From Elusimicrobiota bacterium (lineage in GTDB: Bacteria; Elusimicrobiota; Elusimicrobia; Elusimicrobiales; UBA9959): a stretch of 13,005 nt of DNA. A program made the position numbers and the translations under genes. The stretch is from assembly GCA_003500765.1 (NCBI GenBank), contig DNQL01000012.1:1-13005 (forward strand). The letters are read 5' to 3'. Under the pieces are notes generated by a model. That model was not told the DNA's origin. It saw only the letters and a list, made by a program, of their open reading frames with translations, and did not search any database. The first letter of the stretch is position 1; each line of letters begins with the position of its first letter. Shown piece after piece: positions 12,484 through 13,005 of this stretch.

Positions 12484-13005
12484 ATGACCGCTATCGTCCT
12501 GAACCTTCTGCTGATAATCGGCGCGGGCTGGCTGTTCCGGCGCTCGGGCGTGGTGGGTGAGGGCTCTGAAAAGGCGTTCAACCAGTACCTCTATTACCTC
12601 GCCCTGCCCTGCCTAATAATCGTTAAGATCGGTTCCACTCCCCTGGACGGGCTCGGCCGCGATTTCCTGCTGGTAAACCTTGTCCCGCTCGTCCTATGCA
12701 TGGGCGGGGTCTGGGCGGCCTGGCGTTTCTTCGGCCTGGAATGGCGTTTCGCGCGCCTGCTGCTGATCGTTTCGGTGATGGGCAATACCGTCTACCTCGG
12801 TTTTCCGGTCGTTTCGCTGCGCCTCGGCGAGCACCTTATCGGCCACGCGGCCATAATCTCCTCGCTGCACAACGTGATAGTTTTCACCGCCGGCTTCGCG
12901 CTGATGAGCACGATATGCGGCGACGGCGGCTGCCCGCCCTCGCGTCTCCTGCGTACGGCCGCCCGCAATATCGTGCTCTGGTCCTCGCTGGCCGGCCTGG
13001 CGCTG
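12484..13005 (+). CDS. Auxin efflux carrier (AEC) family permease, 3' end outside window
   Basis: The frame starts at ATG 12484 and stays open to the right edge, giving 174 N-terminal residues of a protein normally near 300-320. It opens with a hydrophobic helix (VLNLLLIIGAGWLFRRSGVV), then FNQYLYYLALPCLIIVKI, which matches the AEC 'hydrophobic-N-x-F-v-f-Y-v-aLPaLl' pattern. The family signature MGNTVYLGFPV follows at about residues 99-109. Members are inner-membrane carriers, several exporting or exchanging malate, malonate or other carboxylates. It starts two bases after the AspT/YidE-type stop with only a weak ribosome site (GGGGT, 12476-12480), so it is probably translated by coupling. 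The family is clear and the substrate unknown. Confidence 0.85.
   Translation, partial: MTAIVLNLLLIIGAGWLFRRSGVVGEGSEKAFNQYLYYLALPCLIIVKIGSTPLDGLGRDFLLVNLVPLVLCMGGVWAAWRFFGLEWRFARLLLIVSVMGNTVYLGFPVVSLRLGEHLIGHAAIISSLHNVIVFTAGFALMSTICGDGGCPPSRLLRTAARNIVLWSSLAGLAL

Noticed and set aside
10794..12581. Long minus-strand frame (about 595 codons) opposite the AspT/YidE-type gene
   Set aside because: Low-complexity, charged, His/Gln-rich composition and no motif; the plus strand is a clear transporter with an internal duplication.
1..13005. CRISPR array, tRNA, insertion sequence, toxin-antitoxin or defence island
   Set aside because: No regularly spaced repeats, cloverleaf, transposase or small paired toxin-like genes were found; all intergenic gaps are short and explained by promoters or terminators.

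Overview
The window is a GC-rich, densely coded bacterial chromosome segment of ordinary housekeeping and transport genes. It has no rRNA, tRNA, CRISPR array, insertion sequence or phage-like gene that I can see. Despite the high GC, isoleucine is often written ATA and arginine sometimes AGG. One small gene encodes a protein whose C-terminal half looks like the pilin-like proteins that are abundant in Elusimicrobiota. That, the Thermotoga-type ferredoxin and the general layout make an uncultured Elusimicrobiota-like bacterium my best guess. This is inference and nothing here proves it.

Layout. (1) Positions 1-1687, plus strand: the end of a TPR-type protein translationally coupled to a GT4-type glycosyltransferase. 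(2) 1669-2058, minus strand: a small exported pilin-like protein whose 3' end overlaps the glycosyltransferase. (3) 2144-3502, plus strand: acetate kinase with an extra C-terminal tail, under its own promoter. (4) 3486-4268, minus strand: a class I SAM-dependent methyltransferase whose 3' end overlaps acetate kinase, apparently made from a leaderless mRNA. (5) 4347-9036, plus strand: a five-gene operon of a small two-helix membrane protein, a lipoprotein sugar-binding protein, two MalF/MalG-like permeases and a MalK/MsmX-like ATPase, closed by a terminator. (6) 9119-9304, plus strand: a single-cluster ferredoxin with its own promoter, followed by a strong bidirectional terminator. (7) 9370-10710, minus strand: an AmpG-like MFS permease. 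(8) 10827-13005, plus strand: an AspT/YidE-type transporter followed two bases later by an auxin-efflux-carrier-family permease that runs off the window.

How the genes fit together. Much of the window concerns moving solutes and carbon: a CUT1-type ABC importer for an oligosaccharide, acetate kinase for substrate-level ATP synthesis from acetyl phosphate, a low-potential ferredoxin, a possible muropeptide or sugar permease, and two carriers of families that move organic anions. This suits a saccharolytic, acetate-forming anaerobe, but no enzyme here fixes the sugar. All intergenic gaps are under about 120 bases and hold promoters or terminators. The convergent pairs either overlap at their 3' ends (twice) or share one bidirectional terminator.

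I found no convincing undescribed multi-gene system. The points most worth a second look are the acetate kinase tail, the pilin-like protein lacking a prepilin leader, the small membrane protein heading the ABC operon, the ferredoxin cysteine pattern, the terminator nested with a promoter at 9025-9070, and the apparently leaderless minus-strand genes.
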